Both the position numbers and the translations under genes were made by a program. The notes beneath the pieces were generated by a model. It had not been told where the DNA came from and ran no database searches. It saw only the letters and a program-made list of their open reading frames with translations. DNA of 64,000 nucleotides from Plumapathes pennacea. Taxonomy: Eukaryota > Cnidaria > Anthozoa > Antipatharia > Myriopathidae. The stretch's first letter is position 1; every line of letters begins with the position of its first letter. Shown here piece by piece: positions 45,930 to 58,230 of this stretch. Where the stretch lies: contig OZ038463.1 of assembly GCA_964036295.1 (NCBI GenBank), positions 32,627,295-32,691,294 on the forward strand. Reading direction: 5' to 3'.

Positions 45930-48900
45930 CTACATTGTGCAAGACTGCGTCAGGCATTTGACATTGCGGACGTACACTGACCCAGCAGATGACGGCTCCC
46001 AAAGAATCAAACGGTTCTATGCAGAGGTTCCTTTGTTCTCAAAACTTCTAGCATGGAAGTATGTGTATGTGATTCTTGTGTCTAGCCTATAGGTATGTAT
46101 TCATTATTTATCACCTTGTCTGCAACTGAGAGGGCTCTCTTTCCACTCCTTGCCTGGGGTTTATCAACTTCTTTTTCAGGAACATTCGGCTTGTCCGGCT
46201 GGTAAGTAAGTGTTAAAAGTTGTTTGCTTGTGATTACTTTCAACATTCAAGTAGACAGTATATAGCTTAGTACAGTATATGATTAACGTGGAAGCGGCCA
46301 AACCCTCTGTCAACACACTATGTTAAAATTATGCCGAACACGAGCATTCAGGTGTTGGACGGGTGCGCGTTATTTATCACCTTGTGTTGGCGAGGTCTGA
46401 GTTTCCCGGAAACATCCAACTTAGAAGCTTGGTTTACCATGTCTTCCATTTTCTGCTGAAGGAAAAGAAAGTAAAACCTTGCACAGAATGCTAAAGAAAG
46501 ACGAGGGACAAGGCTGACTGTAACACACTTTTATAGGTTTCAAAACTCGCACCATAACTTCTCGCTCCTTTTGATGCTCCGCTTCTTCTTGGACAGGGAA
46601 ATTAGTTTGCAGTAGATGAATGTTCGCTGAAAAGTACTGTTTGATTCCTTCGTTCTGCAGCTTCCCCTTGTTGACAATTTTACCGAGCCTGCAAGACAGT
46701 ACGTAAAGCGGGCTCAATGTTACGCCTGTTTCGCCGGTTGAGGACAGAGAGGACAAGGTAGAGAAGAGAGGGAATGGTCTCAGAATTTGCATGCGGTAAT
46801 TGTAAAGCCTGAAAGATGAAGGAAAAGAGAAAAAAAGACGGCAGGTACAATGACGAGAATATGAGCACTCCCCAGATATAGTATAGTAACCTGATAAGGA
46901 TTACGTCGTCAGTTAGTGGACGCCATCTTGAAGTACTCGCACCAGCACCACGTGCACGTGATCTGGTCACGTGTTTAGCTACGTCAGATTTTGCAATTGA
47001 GATTGCTTGCTTGCAACCTGGATATACGTTGATACTTGTAGTTACCTTTTTCCCTTTAATGTTCCTCTGATGAAACCTTCTCTTTCCAGGCGCTTAAGAA
47101 GACCTTGGGCAACATTCATTTCAACTCCTGAAAAGGCATACGGGCAAAAATAAAAATAATACAAGACTAATAAGCTTTTCTATTTAGCAAGAGAAGATAA
47201 CACAGTGTCTGTTAGAAGAGCTGATCACGTATGAAGAGACAGCTGGATTTGACAAATACTCCGAACAGATCGCATGCTAGAATGTAAAACTTTGCCGTAC
47301 TTGGTGTTTGGTAAGTAAGTAACGTACCGAGCCGGCGGGACAGGTTCGTAGGAAGGATCCGGCTCATTTCACTGCAAGCTAACAAGGTTCGTCGCCACAA
47401 GGCTGTCGCCTGCAAACGATCTACATTAATTCCCTTTCTCAATCGCTTAGTTCTAACGAAAACTAATAAGTAATCGATGTGAACTTGTAGATCAACAGCC
47501 AATTTTATGTTTCTGTTCAACAAAGCACAATTTTTCAAGTTGAATTCATGCACTACAACTTTGTGGATTAATATTTCAATCCATGATTTTAAGTTACGCT
47601 ACCTAGCTGAGGAGTCGAGATACACATCTCCTTCCTCCAGTTTATCCTTTTGTATAGTCGCATACTCTTTAGTTTAAAGCTTCTTTGGAAGCCGAGTTGC
47701 TTTGCTTCGCTCTGTAATTATCGCTCACTCACTCAACTTTCCTGTGGTTGTGAAAGTGGCTTTTGCACAAGCAGTAATTATTGCAAAGCATTTTTGTCAA
47801 AGAGAGCCTGCCGGTAAGTGACCTTCCTGGGCCAAGCCCAACTATGTTATATGACGAACGAAAGTACTATAACACTGAACAGTGACGTCTCCCATAATGT
47901 GCACCTTTAGCTGAAGGAGATGTGGATGGATCAGGCGCTGGCTAATCTCAGAAAAGTTTGCCTTTCGGTCCCAAGATCCAGTCAAAATTTACAGGAAAGT
48001 GATACTATTAAACCTGCTTAATGTAGAATAGATGCAGCGTTTAATTTACCTGTAGGGCCAACTGATCAAGCTTGATCAAGGAAGGGTCTGTGCTTTGGAG
48101 ATTTTCTTTATCCTTCTGTATTAAAAAAATTTCAGGTAATTGTCTTAATATCCTTATAATATAATAGTTACGTTGGTAGTTATAGTGTAATACCAGCCCT
48201 TAAGAGAACTAGGTTGACTGCGTCGGCGTGGCAGAAGACAAACTGTTGTATCAACTGTGTGTTGATGAGGGTAATGGAACGCCGTGAAAGAGACAAAAAA
48301 TAAATTATAACCGTGGGTATGTTAGTCCATGCTGGCATGGCATATTTTAAATATAACAGTTGGAGTTAGTATACTGATAAATGTAAAAATCATGACTTCC
48401 ATTTGCAGTCTTTCAACATAATTTTTATTAAGGATGGTGTCATGGCGGGTTGAACTGAAGGGATTAATGTGGGCAAAACTGAAATCTTATAGTTACCTGA
48501 CAACAGTCAACACAGACATGAACCTGCGGAGCAGCATCCTCCTTGAGGATTCCATAACATACAGCGTGCTGCCAAAAGTCGCAGACGCTGCAAAGGATCA
48601 TCAAACCGTCGTCCTGTGTGAAGATGAGATGGACAATTACTCAGTGTTAAGTATTACTATAAGTAGAATGGATGGAAGACCCTTTCTCCTTGAAATAAAT
48701 CGAGTTGGGCGACACTTGATATACCTCGTTGCATCCACAGCAACATGCGACCTTCGGATCATCGTTGACATCGTCTTGTTCCGTATTACTTTCAGCTGAG
48801 AGTGATGAGGATACACGGCTGTTGTTCGAGGCTGCTATTTCTGAAGGTCCTGACATAAACAAGGAATCAAACAGTCGTACACTTTATAAACAATACTCAC

Positions 48901-49030
48901 AGTTGTAAGAATGCTATGTTGTATTTACCTGGGATATTTGCAGCCTCAGAGTTGGGAATTTCCTCACATTCCATCACTTCATCCCCTCCAAAGGGAGAAA
49001 ACAGATCCAAATTTAAAAGTAGTAGTAGTC

Positions 49031-49089
<59 letters not shown>

Positions 49090-52000
49090 AGTGATTTCAA
49101 TAAACCCTTGAAATAGATACTAGACTATTAGAGACTATTAAAGACACGTACACACTCCAAGTAGATGTCAGACTATACGGCAATGGACTATGTTTATTTG
49201 CCACCGCAAATTCTTCTCAAAAACCTCTACACAAAACTTACAGTAAACTAGACTCTTGCCCATCTAATGTTAGGAAACAATGTGGACACTTGATTGGCGT
49301 GTTGAGCTGTGCGAGAGGAGCCTAGAATTGTCATTTTCCGCGTAATTTGCAAAACTAATGAGCCTGCATGCACTACTGGCATTTGGTCGGTGAAAGGACA
49401 AGAAACTGCCTTGAGATGACGTCGACTCGCATGTTTTTAGTGACGTTCCGTAGATATGCCTTCAATATATTTGTATCGACACGGACATTAACACTTGCTA
49501 GCGGTCGGATCGCGGCCACTTCGGATATTCAATTTCCCAATATCACTACATTTTGTTTCGAATTAAAGATATAGACAAATACTCTCTACTAGATACTAGT
49601 ACACCCTCACTAATAAAAACTGTTTCACGGGTTTATTGAAATCACTCTAGTAGTAGTAGTAGTAGAAAAATAGCAGTAGTAGTAGTATGTTCTGAAGAAG
49701 ACCATACAACTTGTGATCAAGAGAAAAGATATATAAATGAGCCTCAAACAAGGGAATAATTAATCATGAACACATGGCGTACACAAAGCAAAGGACAAAG
49801 AAGGCGTATAGCGCCTTATTGGCTCATATATACATTTAATGGTTATAATCGCTATTAGTTTTAGTCCTAGAATGTTACTAATTTCTTAGTATTTTCACTA
49901 CTTATAGCTTTTTCTCTGTGATCTATAGATGGCTCAGATATAAACGTATCATGTCACTGGAATGGTACTAATATTCTGAGTGAATTATATATTAAAACTG
50001 ACAATAGCTGTGGTCTGCCGGCACTAATAATATTTAAGTTTGCTCTGGTGGTACCAAACTGAGCAAATAGTGTATGCATTGCTGAGTAAATAAACTATAG
50101 GCGACCGAGTAAATGAGAGAGCTAGCCGCCATACTTCTTGTTGCCCAACAATATAATTGATCCTCAACGAGGTACCTGCAAGGGTCTGGTGTGTATCTCT
50201 TTCTGGTTCCTTTCTCTTTCCCAGGGTAATTTCCTCGGATGAAGATGGGAGAGACTGATCTTCCTTGATAAAACACAATCCACGAAAATTGTTAAAAACT
50301 AAAAAGTATGGAAATCTACAATGCAACTCGTATGACGAGATAACTAAGCCGAAAAAACCGAATTTACCGGTTGTAGTGGGTAACACCAGGGGAGTACAAT
50401 AGCGAACAAAAAATACTGCTAGTTAACACACATTCTCTGAATTAAAACCCAGAAAATCAGCATCTAATCTTCTAAGCACCTTTCGTAAGTCCTGTCCGGC
50501 TAGTAATGTTGAATCGATCAGTGCAAATTATACTCCACACATTTTGAGTACAATTATCTCTAACTAACAACATTTATTGGAGAAAGGAAGGGAGTAAGCG
50601 GTAGCAACTGAAATGAATTTAAACGTGGAGTGTTTCAACTGACTGATCTTGGCAAGTGGGATTGTGAATATACCGTAAGTAGTTGCAATAATCAACGTTC
50701 CAGAAACCCAGTAAGTTTTGGTCGTCTTGTCATCTTCTAGTACCTTAGTATGCACGATGCTTACCTTGTCAGAAGAGTTGCCAGCATATGACTGCTTTAC
50801 GTCTTTACTTTCACCGACTAAAAGCTGAGATTCTTCTTCCATCATCGCACCATCTGTCTGAGTATTTCTTGCCAGGTGTCTCCCCTTCTCCCCCGGGTCA
50901 AGCTTGGGAGTTGCAGTCACTGAGTCTTCCTCTTCCTCCTCCTCCTCTCTGAGCTCAAATTGTTGACAATCGGTCTTGATGCGAAGTTTTACCCTGACGA
51001 TAAAATGGATCTATGATGCAAACAAATAAATCACGGCCGACTAAAAACTGCTAAAAAGTAGTTGTAGTAAATTTTTAACATCATGTTAGGAGTACTGATA
51101 CTTACGTGTGGAACGACTGGTTTTCGTAAGGAGTACCATGCAGGTAAAGTTGGAAAAGAAAAAAAGAGAATAACGTGTTAGACCTAAAGACTAATCCACT
51201 GTAGACCCAATCGGTTTGTGAGGGATTGATGTGTGAAACTAGTTAAAGAGTTTTTTTACGGCATGTCAAGCTGTGCTACCGGGCTTGGAGTAGGGTAGAT
51301 GACAATAGCAGTCATCAGGGATACTCGATTCGATTTAGTATACTGTGTAAGTTTGCCTCTGTCTTTGTGCGTCTCTCTGTCTCTGATTAGCTGTCTTCTC
51401 TACAATAGTCTGACGCACGGCAGATTTTCTGCAACTCAAACGGCCCAGTTTCTAACTTTTACTTTCCTAATTACCGTAGAGACGTCTCCAACTTTGATGT
51501 TGAGCGGATCCTCCACGAACTTAAAGGCCTCACTTGATGCTTCCTGTAAATAGAGGGCATAAAATTAACAGGTTGCAGTTAAATATTTGACGACTGAGTA
51601 AAATTTAAAGGTACCCAACACAAATGTTTAAAAGTTAAAAAAAAAAAAGGATTAAAGAATGCAGACAATTTTACAAACTAAGACAGACTTCCTATTCTCG
51701 TAGGATTAAAAGGTATAGATAAATTAGAGAGACATTACAAACAAACAGTGCATACTATTTTGTCATATCACCCAAATGCACTTGGAAAGTTCAACTGACC
51801 TTAAATCCGGGTGGCTCATAATCAGCCGGAGTCACTGTGCCAAAAATACAGTTCATCAGCCAAATATTCATAATCATGCGACATAACGGCGGGTATATAT
51901 ATATACTATTACTACTACTATATTTTATAATACTATATTTCTTGTACTATATATATATAGTACAAGAAATTCTCACAATGAATATCAATCAAAGGACTCA

Positions 52001-55000
52001 CCATCATCGTGGTAATAGAGCTTCATTGTCATCATGACATCGTCTGGGGGGAGAAAACATACACAACTTAGCGAGGAAATAATATCTATATTTTATTTGC
52101 TGAAACATATAAGCTCAATAAAGGCAACCGCGGGCGGAGATTAACCACACTACAGCAATAGAAATTAAAGTAACTCTGGCCAAACTCAACTTACGTACCA
52201 GGGAGGGACTTGAGAGTTTGAGTCAGAAGAATGATGGTCCTGCACGAAAACAACAAATTAATATCAGCAGAAGTTTTAAAGTTTCAGAATCATTCTGCTT
52301 GGAACCTGCCAGCGACATTTCGACGTGCAAATTCGCAGTTGCACATTTTTGGTAGAAGAGATGGTAATTGTCTTCCCTTTCTGGCGCATCCTAGCTCCGT
52401 CCCCCCTCCCCACCCATTACATTTTGTTTTGTGCGGGACTAAATTCTAGTCTGCAATAGTATAGCCGTACCTTAGCAACCTTATGGTGGCCTTTTTGGTC
52501 TCTGCCTCGGTGTAGGCGCTTGCTACCTTGCTTCCATTTCTACAAAACAAAACATTAAGATACTACGTGCAAACTTATCCATGATTATTAAAACGGCTTA
52601 AAGAATGATCGCTTGGCTTGGAACTTCGTTCCCACGCCAGTATTCAGTATAGATTAGCAACAGGTAATAAAATTGTTGAAAACCGTCGAGAATAGAAATG
52701 GCAATCCTTTGTACCTGAAAATGTCGATTCCGTCTCCGTTGTAGCTGAACTATAAACAAGCACACATTAGAATCGTAAGTCACTGTTATAAAATAAATGC
52801 TGTTACTGTAACCACAGTCCGTGCGCTCGGTAAGTCGTACACCTCGTTTGTTTCCTTGCCTTGTGCTCCATTCAGGTGCCTCGCGCTTGAACCAAAAGAC
52901 GCAGAAAAAACGAGATTCATAATTTACCTATATACGCCAAGGAAACGAATGACGGATAGATTTTTGTTGACTGTGGCATCTCCCGCTTGGAAAAAAACAT
53001 GTATGACTACAGTGAGCAATTGCTTGTAACTAGCATTTGCTTGTAACATATGAACCGGTAAATTGACCGATCCTGGGCGCACGTACCATTTGTGTCATAT
53101 GATAATAGGTATACTGTCGATAAATGAATATTTGTAAACACAACCTAACTCATCACATACCTTCTCATAGAAAGTAGCAGGGCCAACTAAGTCTGCGTCC
53201 GTTTTCATTTACTTACCTTGAAGGTGTAGGACTCAATAACAGTCTGCAAAATAATACACACACACATTACGAGGAGGGTTTGGCATGGAATAGGGCGGTT
53301 TTCGGATGACTGTCGAAAGTAATTGTGTGATTGCTTTGGTTTTGCGTTTGCTTCGCTTTCGGATTGGTCCACACGAGTTTGTCAGCATGCTCAGCCAATC
53401 AGAAACAAAACCAAAACCAAAACCAAACTCTTCTCACGCAAGCGATGGCGTGTACTTGCACTGCTGATTGGAAAGTAAAACCAAACGCAAGACCAAACGC
53501 AAATTACTTTCGCTTCCAATTGGCTGAACTGTTTTCTCTCAGTCTCTGTGATTGGCCTGTGTGATTACTTTGGTTTTAGTTTTGGTTTTCGACAGTGATC
53601 CGAAAACGGCTCTAGTATGGAAATGAGCTAGAGTGGCTTGCTAAATGTCTCTAGAAGAAGATCGCGTTAGATGGCCTCGACCTACGCTTTTCTAGTACGA
53701 AGGGGGTGGGAGTGTGCTCGTTGAAGAACTGCAGCTGGTGCGACTTTGATTAGAGGACTGCATTTCACGGTAACAACTTTCAACTGGTACAACGTATACA
53801 CTCGTACTGATACTGGAAAACAACACACCTAGAAAACGCCTTAGTAGAATAATTAACTGACCTAAACAACAAAGGGACTAACGAGCTATTGAAGGAATAC
53901 CACTAAGGAATGTAACAGTGTTCTGGACGGATACACTTGACTATGGCCGGTCGCACTCGTAACTTTAACGACATTACTATCAACATTTGCATAATTTGTA
54001 GCGCAAACAGCGCTTGTCGCCAGACATATATGTCAGCAAGTTGCTACCAAACATTAAAGAAGCCGTCATATTGCTCTCAATGATGAGTTATTGTCGACTA
54101 AACTTCCCAGTGCGACCGGGCCCTATACTACAAATAAGAAAAACAACGCATAATCAGTTTAGTCTCTTCGGCGTGCGTGCCGAACAGAGTGCGAGAGCGG
54201 GGACATTTGACTGCATATGTATCTCCGCTTGCTTACCTCGGGGTCGGCAGGGTCGACATAAATCTGTATGTGAAACACAAAAGGAACAACAGTGTAATGT
54301 ATTGCACTTATTTAGTAAGTATCCGTAGAAAAAACTGCCGGGGTAACATAATGTTACAACGTTAGTTTTGTTTAACAATTATTCGCCGAAGTGGAGGTGA
54401 ATAGTACTTGATATTCCGAGATTGAGGAGCCAATCAGAGCGCGCGAAAAGCACTTGTGTGGTATATACTAATACTTATTATCTGAACGAGCAATATTTAC
54501 CCCAATGACGATCATCCTGAGCTACAGGGAAAAAAATTGAATGAATAACGATTAGTAAATCAGAATAAATTTAATGCTAACAACGATAAAAAGATGACCA
54601 TGAGACAAACGTCGTTTAAAATCATGTGGTTTTGACGTCACAAATGCACTTTTGCTTGCATTAGTGATGCTATACTTACATATTTCTTGTCCAAGGCATC
54701 AAAGCACCCTTTAATCCTGTAACCAAGTACAAAACTGTTAGAATGTAACTATTAGACAGCAACATTAAAGCTAGCTATTGTCGAAAGTAAGTGTGATCTG
54801 CCTTACATCACGCCCGTGACTCGTACATGTCATGGAAGCAACACTGACACAATCGTGTCGGTGTATTCTTTCACTGAGACATGTTCCTTTTTTTAATCAA
54901 GTTATTTTTAATTTAATCTATTATTTATTATGTTATACCAAAGTTAATATTTAAATATGTATAAGAACAAATGGAACTAACCATTGAATCACTTGAGACG

Positions 55001-57466
55001 CTCCAGGACAAGCACTGTCATCTTTGAGTATTTTCAAGTTTAAATCTGAAGAAAGAGTATTTAACACATAAACCGTAAATTGTGCAGCCTAATTACTAAC
55101 TTCTGGAATGCGCAACGCTTTGTAAGTAAAACAAGTAAAACGTGCAATGTTTGCTGTAGCAGCGTTTAAAATTTGGGATAGGTATGCTTTGTTATTTGGG
55201 ACCGGATAGGGAGGAACGTGAGCCATGGGAGGCAGAAATAGGGGTGGGCAAATATCAACAAATAGTTCAACGGATCCTTGAATCTTTCCAGTATCGTCTA
55301 TACATAAAAGTAGACTTTACTCAAATCACACAAAAAAACTAACGCACAAAAATAGAAGCAGCAGGTGAAAATATAAATAACAACTAACATACACATGCAA
55401 TAGGTACAATTTGCACGTACCCTCCAAACACCTGTCTCCAAATGCATGTTCTGGAAATATTGTTCTGCAATGTTACAAAATGATTTTTGTTTTATAGCAT
55501 ATGTGGGTGTGAGGGGCTAGCGAATTAAACGAAATGATTCGCATACATATACAAGCTTTTTAAATAGATAAAACGCTGCAATCCTCATAGAGCATCATAT
55601 TGAAATCAAAACAAAATCAGTAGTCAAACGCATAACATCAAAAGAGGAAGCTGATAACTTATTAGCAAAATATGTTCGTGACCAACCTTAAATAGGTAAT
55701 GCTTGATACCTGGGTGAACAAAAAAAAGATAAAGCAATATTCGCAACGACAGCATGCTTATGATCAATACAATTCAATTTAATACACTTTAACTTATACC
55801 AACTCTCGATATGAATTAGGGGTACGTCGCCATAACTGCTAGAGTCCAGGGACACAGTTCTTCAGGTTTGCGTTTAGGAAGCGTCATGAATTTAATTAGA
55901 TCATGCATGTCTATACACCCCTAAACGTACACAGTTGTTGCTGTACCAAATCATATTCAGTTATCTGGTGCATTATGCATGATTTTGAGAAGCTGAGATA
56001 AGTTAACCATTCGTGAACATGGAAAAATGCCTGAAGTTCTCATATTATCTGATCCTGATATATGACTGTCCGTCTCCCCTATCCTAATCCGGCCCACCCT
56101 ACCCTGACTCCATTCCCGCCCCACCCGACCCACCAACTGACTGCCACCACCCCCAGACCATATTTAGGATTTGTAAACACTACATGAACAATTAAAAAGG
56201 AAATAACAAGCGGACACAACTTATATAATTGCAATAAATGGTAAATGGCTCAAATTAAGCAGTGGTGTAGGCTGTAATGAAATGGCCTTAAAACGTTTAG
56301 ACTGCTAGCTGTAACAGAAAGAGTGACCTTTAACTATGAAGGACATGGCAAACTTTTAAAACAAGACATAATTTTCACGGCATGACTAAAAAAAGACAAC
56401 TAAACTAATAACAAATAAGACACAATAAGGAATATAACAAATGGAAAAACGATATCCGATGACAAAAATCACATACTCACAGCAACAGCAAGTAGTTTCT
56501 TCACAAATAATGCGGACTGCTGCTCTGTTTTTGAAGAAAACCACAACAGAAATGAGTCTATTAATGTTCAACAGTTTAACTATATTCCCTCATAAGACAA
56601 AACTGACTGGCAATGCATGAATTGTAAGGGCACGACTTCTCATGCCGAATATAGAGATTACTTCATGGAAAGTGCGCGCGTACGGTTTTTATTCACGAGT
56701 TGTGAAGTATCATAAAACGAACGAGCGAGGCTTTGCGAGCGAGTGAGTTTTATGATACGAAACAACGAGTGAATAAAAACTGTACAAAGCACTTTCCATG
56801 ATGTTTTCTGTTTATTATATACATACTGAAACATTTATGATGGGACCGGGAAACCCTTTAACAGTAGTGAAAAATCGTCGTTCGCAGCTTGTGATTGGAC
56901 GAACGATTTTTTTCACGTGTGAAAAGCGTCGTTCGCGGCCTCTCATTGGCTAGAACTCATTTGCGTACGAAATTTTACGATATGGCTTTTTCGTGAGTAT
57001 GTCTCAGTATGTATATAATAAAAGAATATCCGGAATAATACACATTTTGTGTTTGTTTGCGAGCTTTGGCTAAAAATATTCTGGAATATTTGGAGTACCT
57101 GTTGAGGCAGTCCTAGGAATTTTTCTCATTCTTGTATTTTCAAAGTTGGGCATTACATGTGGCAAACTAACACCGTTTACGACACTGAAGAAAAAATTAA
57201 TATCATTGACTTTTCCACATTATTTAAACATATACACAAAAGAACATGTATCTACGTACCTGTAACTTGTTCTTGCGGGAAAATATTTGACCACTAAAAT
57301 GAAATCGTTAGAATTAGAGTTTATTCTTAGAGTACGGATTTTTAGCTAACTTTTTCCAGTAAGTTTTGCAAGCAGTAATCAATATAAAGGACACGGCGTA
57401 AAACAATTAGTTGAAACTTACGGTAACAGTCTTTCCTGAAGTTCTATGCGCTTGAGCTGTTGCCAT
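45930..57466 (-). CDS. HORMAD1: HORMA-domain meiotic axis protein, 28 coding exons
   Basis: Exons 5' to 3': 57466-57422, 57293-57260, 56524-56481, 55709-55687, 55464-55421, 55045-54982, 54716-54680, 54521-54501, 54263-54237, 53243-53217, 52749-52715, 52539-52471, 52239-52199, 52043-52002, 51834-51800, 51543-51475, 51116-51106, 50993-50765, 50263-50176, 48985-48929, 48849-48725, 48115-48050, 47409-47328, 47127-47046, 46688-46553, 46452-46381, 46198-46115, and a tentative last exon 46016-45930. All junctions keep frame with GT/AG ends; about 591 residues. N-terminus MATAQAHRT as in vertebrate HORMAD1. The HORMA domain covers about residues 20-225 (VSSITYLRTIFPEHAFGD, WIKGCFDALDKKYLRM, TMKLYYHDDVTPADYEPP). 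A winged-helix-like region follows at about 412-490 (LSRRLGVEMNVAQGLLKRLE). Family role: meiotic chromosome-axis assembly, double-strand-break formation and synapsis surveillance. The last exon, and so the closure motif, is uncertain. Confidence 0.92.
46381..46452 (-). other. HORMAD1: HORMAD1 exon 26, conserved C-terminal segment
   Basis: 24 codons, KMEDMVNQASKLDVSG then KLRPRQHK, comparable with the VNKTSELDMSESKTRSGK part of human HORMAD1. The acceptor has two in-frame choices (CAGCAG), which would add a Gln. Its donor region ACAAGGTGATAAATAA is identical over 16 bases to that of exon 27 (46,115-46,198). Confidence 0.75.
49018..49088. repeat. (AGT)n microsatellite in HORMAD1 intron 19
   Basis: About 23 AGT units with one early interruption. 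The run is split by the MITE at 49,089-49,647 and resumes as AGT units at 49,648-49,690. Confidence 0.9.
49089..49647. mobile_element. MITE inserted in an (AGT)n microsatellite
   Basis: Inverted ends GAGTGATTTCAATAAACCC, with TA on each side (49,087-49,088 and 49,648-49,649) provided by the TAG repeat itself. The 559-base interior has no recognisable coding region. It lies in the HORMAD1 intron between exons 19 and 20. Confidence 0.8.
51106..51116 (-). other. HORMAD1: HORMAD1 exon 17, 11-nt microexon
   Basis: TCGTTCCACAC between CCAG and GTAAG. It restores frame between exon 16 (ends GDVST) and exon 18 (begins VKLRIKTD), giving GDVSTSFHTVKLRIKTD. This lines up without gaps with the human HORMAD1 stretch GEVSTPFHIFKVKVTTE at the end of the HORMA domain. 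Skipping it would shift the frame. Confidence 0.75.
51936..51971. repeat. Perfect AT-rich palindrome by HORMAD1 exon 14
   Basis: ATTTCTTGTACTATATAT and its exact complement meet without a loop, 36 bases in all, about 30 bases from the donor of exon 14 (52,002-52,043). The neighbouring ACTACTACTATAT repeats suggest slippage-prone DNA. Confidence 0.7.
53293..53612. mobile_element. MITE in HORMAD1 intron 9, many CCAAT words
   Basis: Inverted ends GGGCGGTTTTCGGATGACTG (left) and GAGCCGTTTTCGGATCACTG (right, other strand), TA flanks at 53,291-53,292 and 53,613-53,614. The interior has five CCAAT/ATTGG words in 200 bases and repeated AAACCAAAACC. Confidence 0.75.
56681..56812. repeat. Long hairpin in HORMAD1 intron 2
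   Basis: Arms GGAAAGTGC...GTTTTTATTCACGAGTTGT and TCATAAAACGAACGAGCGAG pair with their complements around a tip GCGAGGCTTTGCGAGCG. Same tip character as the hairpins at 9,931, 31,525 and 58,092. Confidence 0.65.
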
Positions 57467-57601
57467 CGTCCCGGCAACCTGCAAAAATATAAAAGAGCTT
57501 CGCCTTCTTACAACAAGAGAATTTTTGGAAATACGTACAACGATGTCAGGCTGAATTTACTCCTCGGCAAGTCGAAAAGTAATTTAGTTTTACAAGCTTA
57601 C

Positions 57602-57650
57602 CGGTCTTTAGGTGTTTCTCCAAAGGTTTCGCCTTAAAATCTCTTGTTTG
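57602..57650 (-). other. HORMAD1: Probable non-coding first exon of HORMAD1
   Basis: The donor AAGACCG|gtaagcttg ends at 57,602. The first coding exon is preceded, 12 bases before its ATG, by an acceptor TTTTTGCAG (exon edge 57,478). So an untranslated exon upstream is needed, and this is the best donor nearby. Its 5' limit is a guess. Confidence 0.5.
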
Positions 57651-57892
57651 TGACAGTCTGTTCTAAAAACTATTTGCTTTTTCAGACTAAACTCTTGTCG
57701 TAAAGATAACAGAACTGGGCTAACATAACCGACGAAGAAAAAAACAAAACAAAACAAAAAAATAGCGGGAAACTGTGGCGCGGCGTCGCGCGCTTACGGC
57801 GGGAAATGCTACCGGAAATGAAATCGCGGCCCAAATGTAAAACGAAAACGGAACCTTTTTCAAGTCGAACGGGAGATATACAGTATATTGTG

Positions 57893-58025
57893 CTTTATTA
57901 TATAGACACGAGTGTTTTACTGGAAAATATACCGTGCGTAAAATCCATACGAAACTACATCCGGGACCCGAGTGGCGTATTTTCCATATCCTCACTAGTG
58001 AGGATATCGTTGGCATCATTTCCCG
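57893..58025 (+). repeat. Repeat between HORMAD1 and tetraspanin, copy 1
   Basis: Starts ATATAGACACGAGTGTTTTA and ends GGATATCGTTGGCATCA, with an internal TCCTCACTAGTGAGGA palindrome. An inverted copy lies at about 63,203-63,325 in the tetraspanin gene. Confidence 0.75.
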
Positions 58026-58091
58026 CTTTTGCACGCTTGTTTGTGCAATTTCTCCTAACACACTCGTGTCTAATATAATAAAAAGAAAATT

Positions 58092-58230
58092 ACACGGCGG
58101 CTTGAAGATATGGATTTTATTTTCTCGTGGTAAAAACAATATTTACTCACTCGCGAAGCGCTCGTTCGTAAAATATTGTTTTTACCACTCGAAAATAAAA
58201 TTCATATCTTCGCGCCGCCGTGTAATATCC
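58092..58230. repeat. Long hairpin between HORMAD1 and tetraspanin
   Basis: Arms of about 60 bases, ATTACACGGCGGC... and its complement, around the tip CTCGCGAAGCGCTCG. The arm word GTAAAAACAATATTT is exact. It lies next to the repeat at 57,893 and may be part of the same compound element. Confidence 0.75.

Noticed and set aside
45847-46092. Plus-strand 81-residue ORF over the end of HORMAD1
   Set aside because: Opposite strand to the gene, overlaps the tentative last exon, no domain.
48911-49111. ORF with a long serine run
   Set aside because: Translation of the (AGT)n microsatellite in a HORMAD1 intron.
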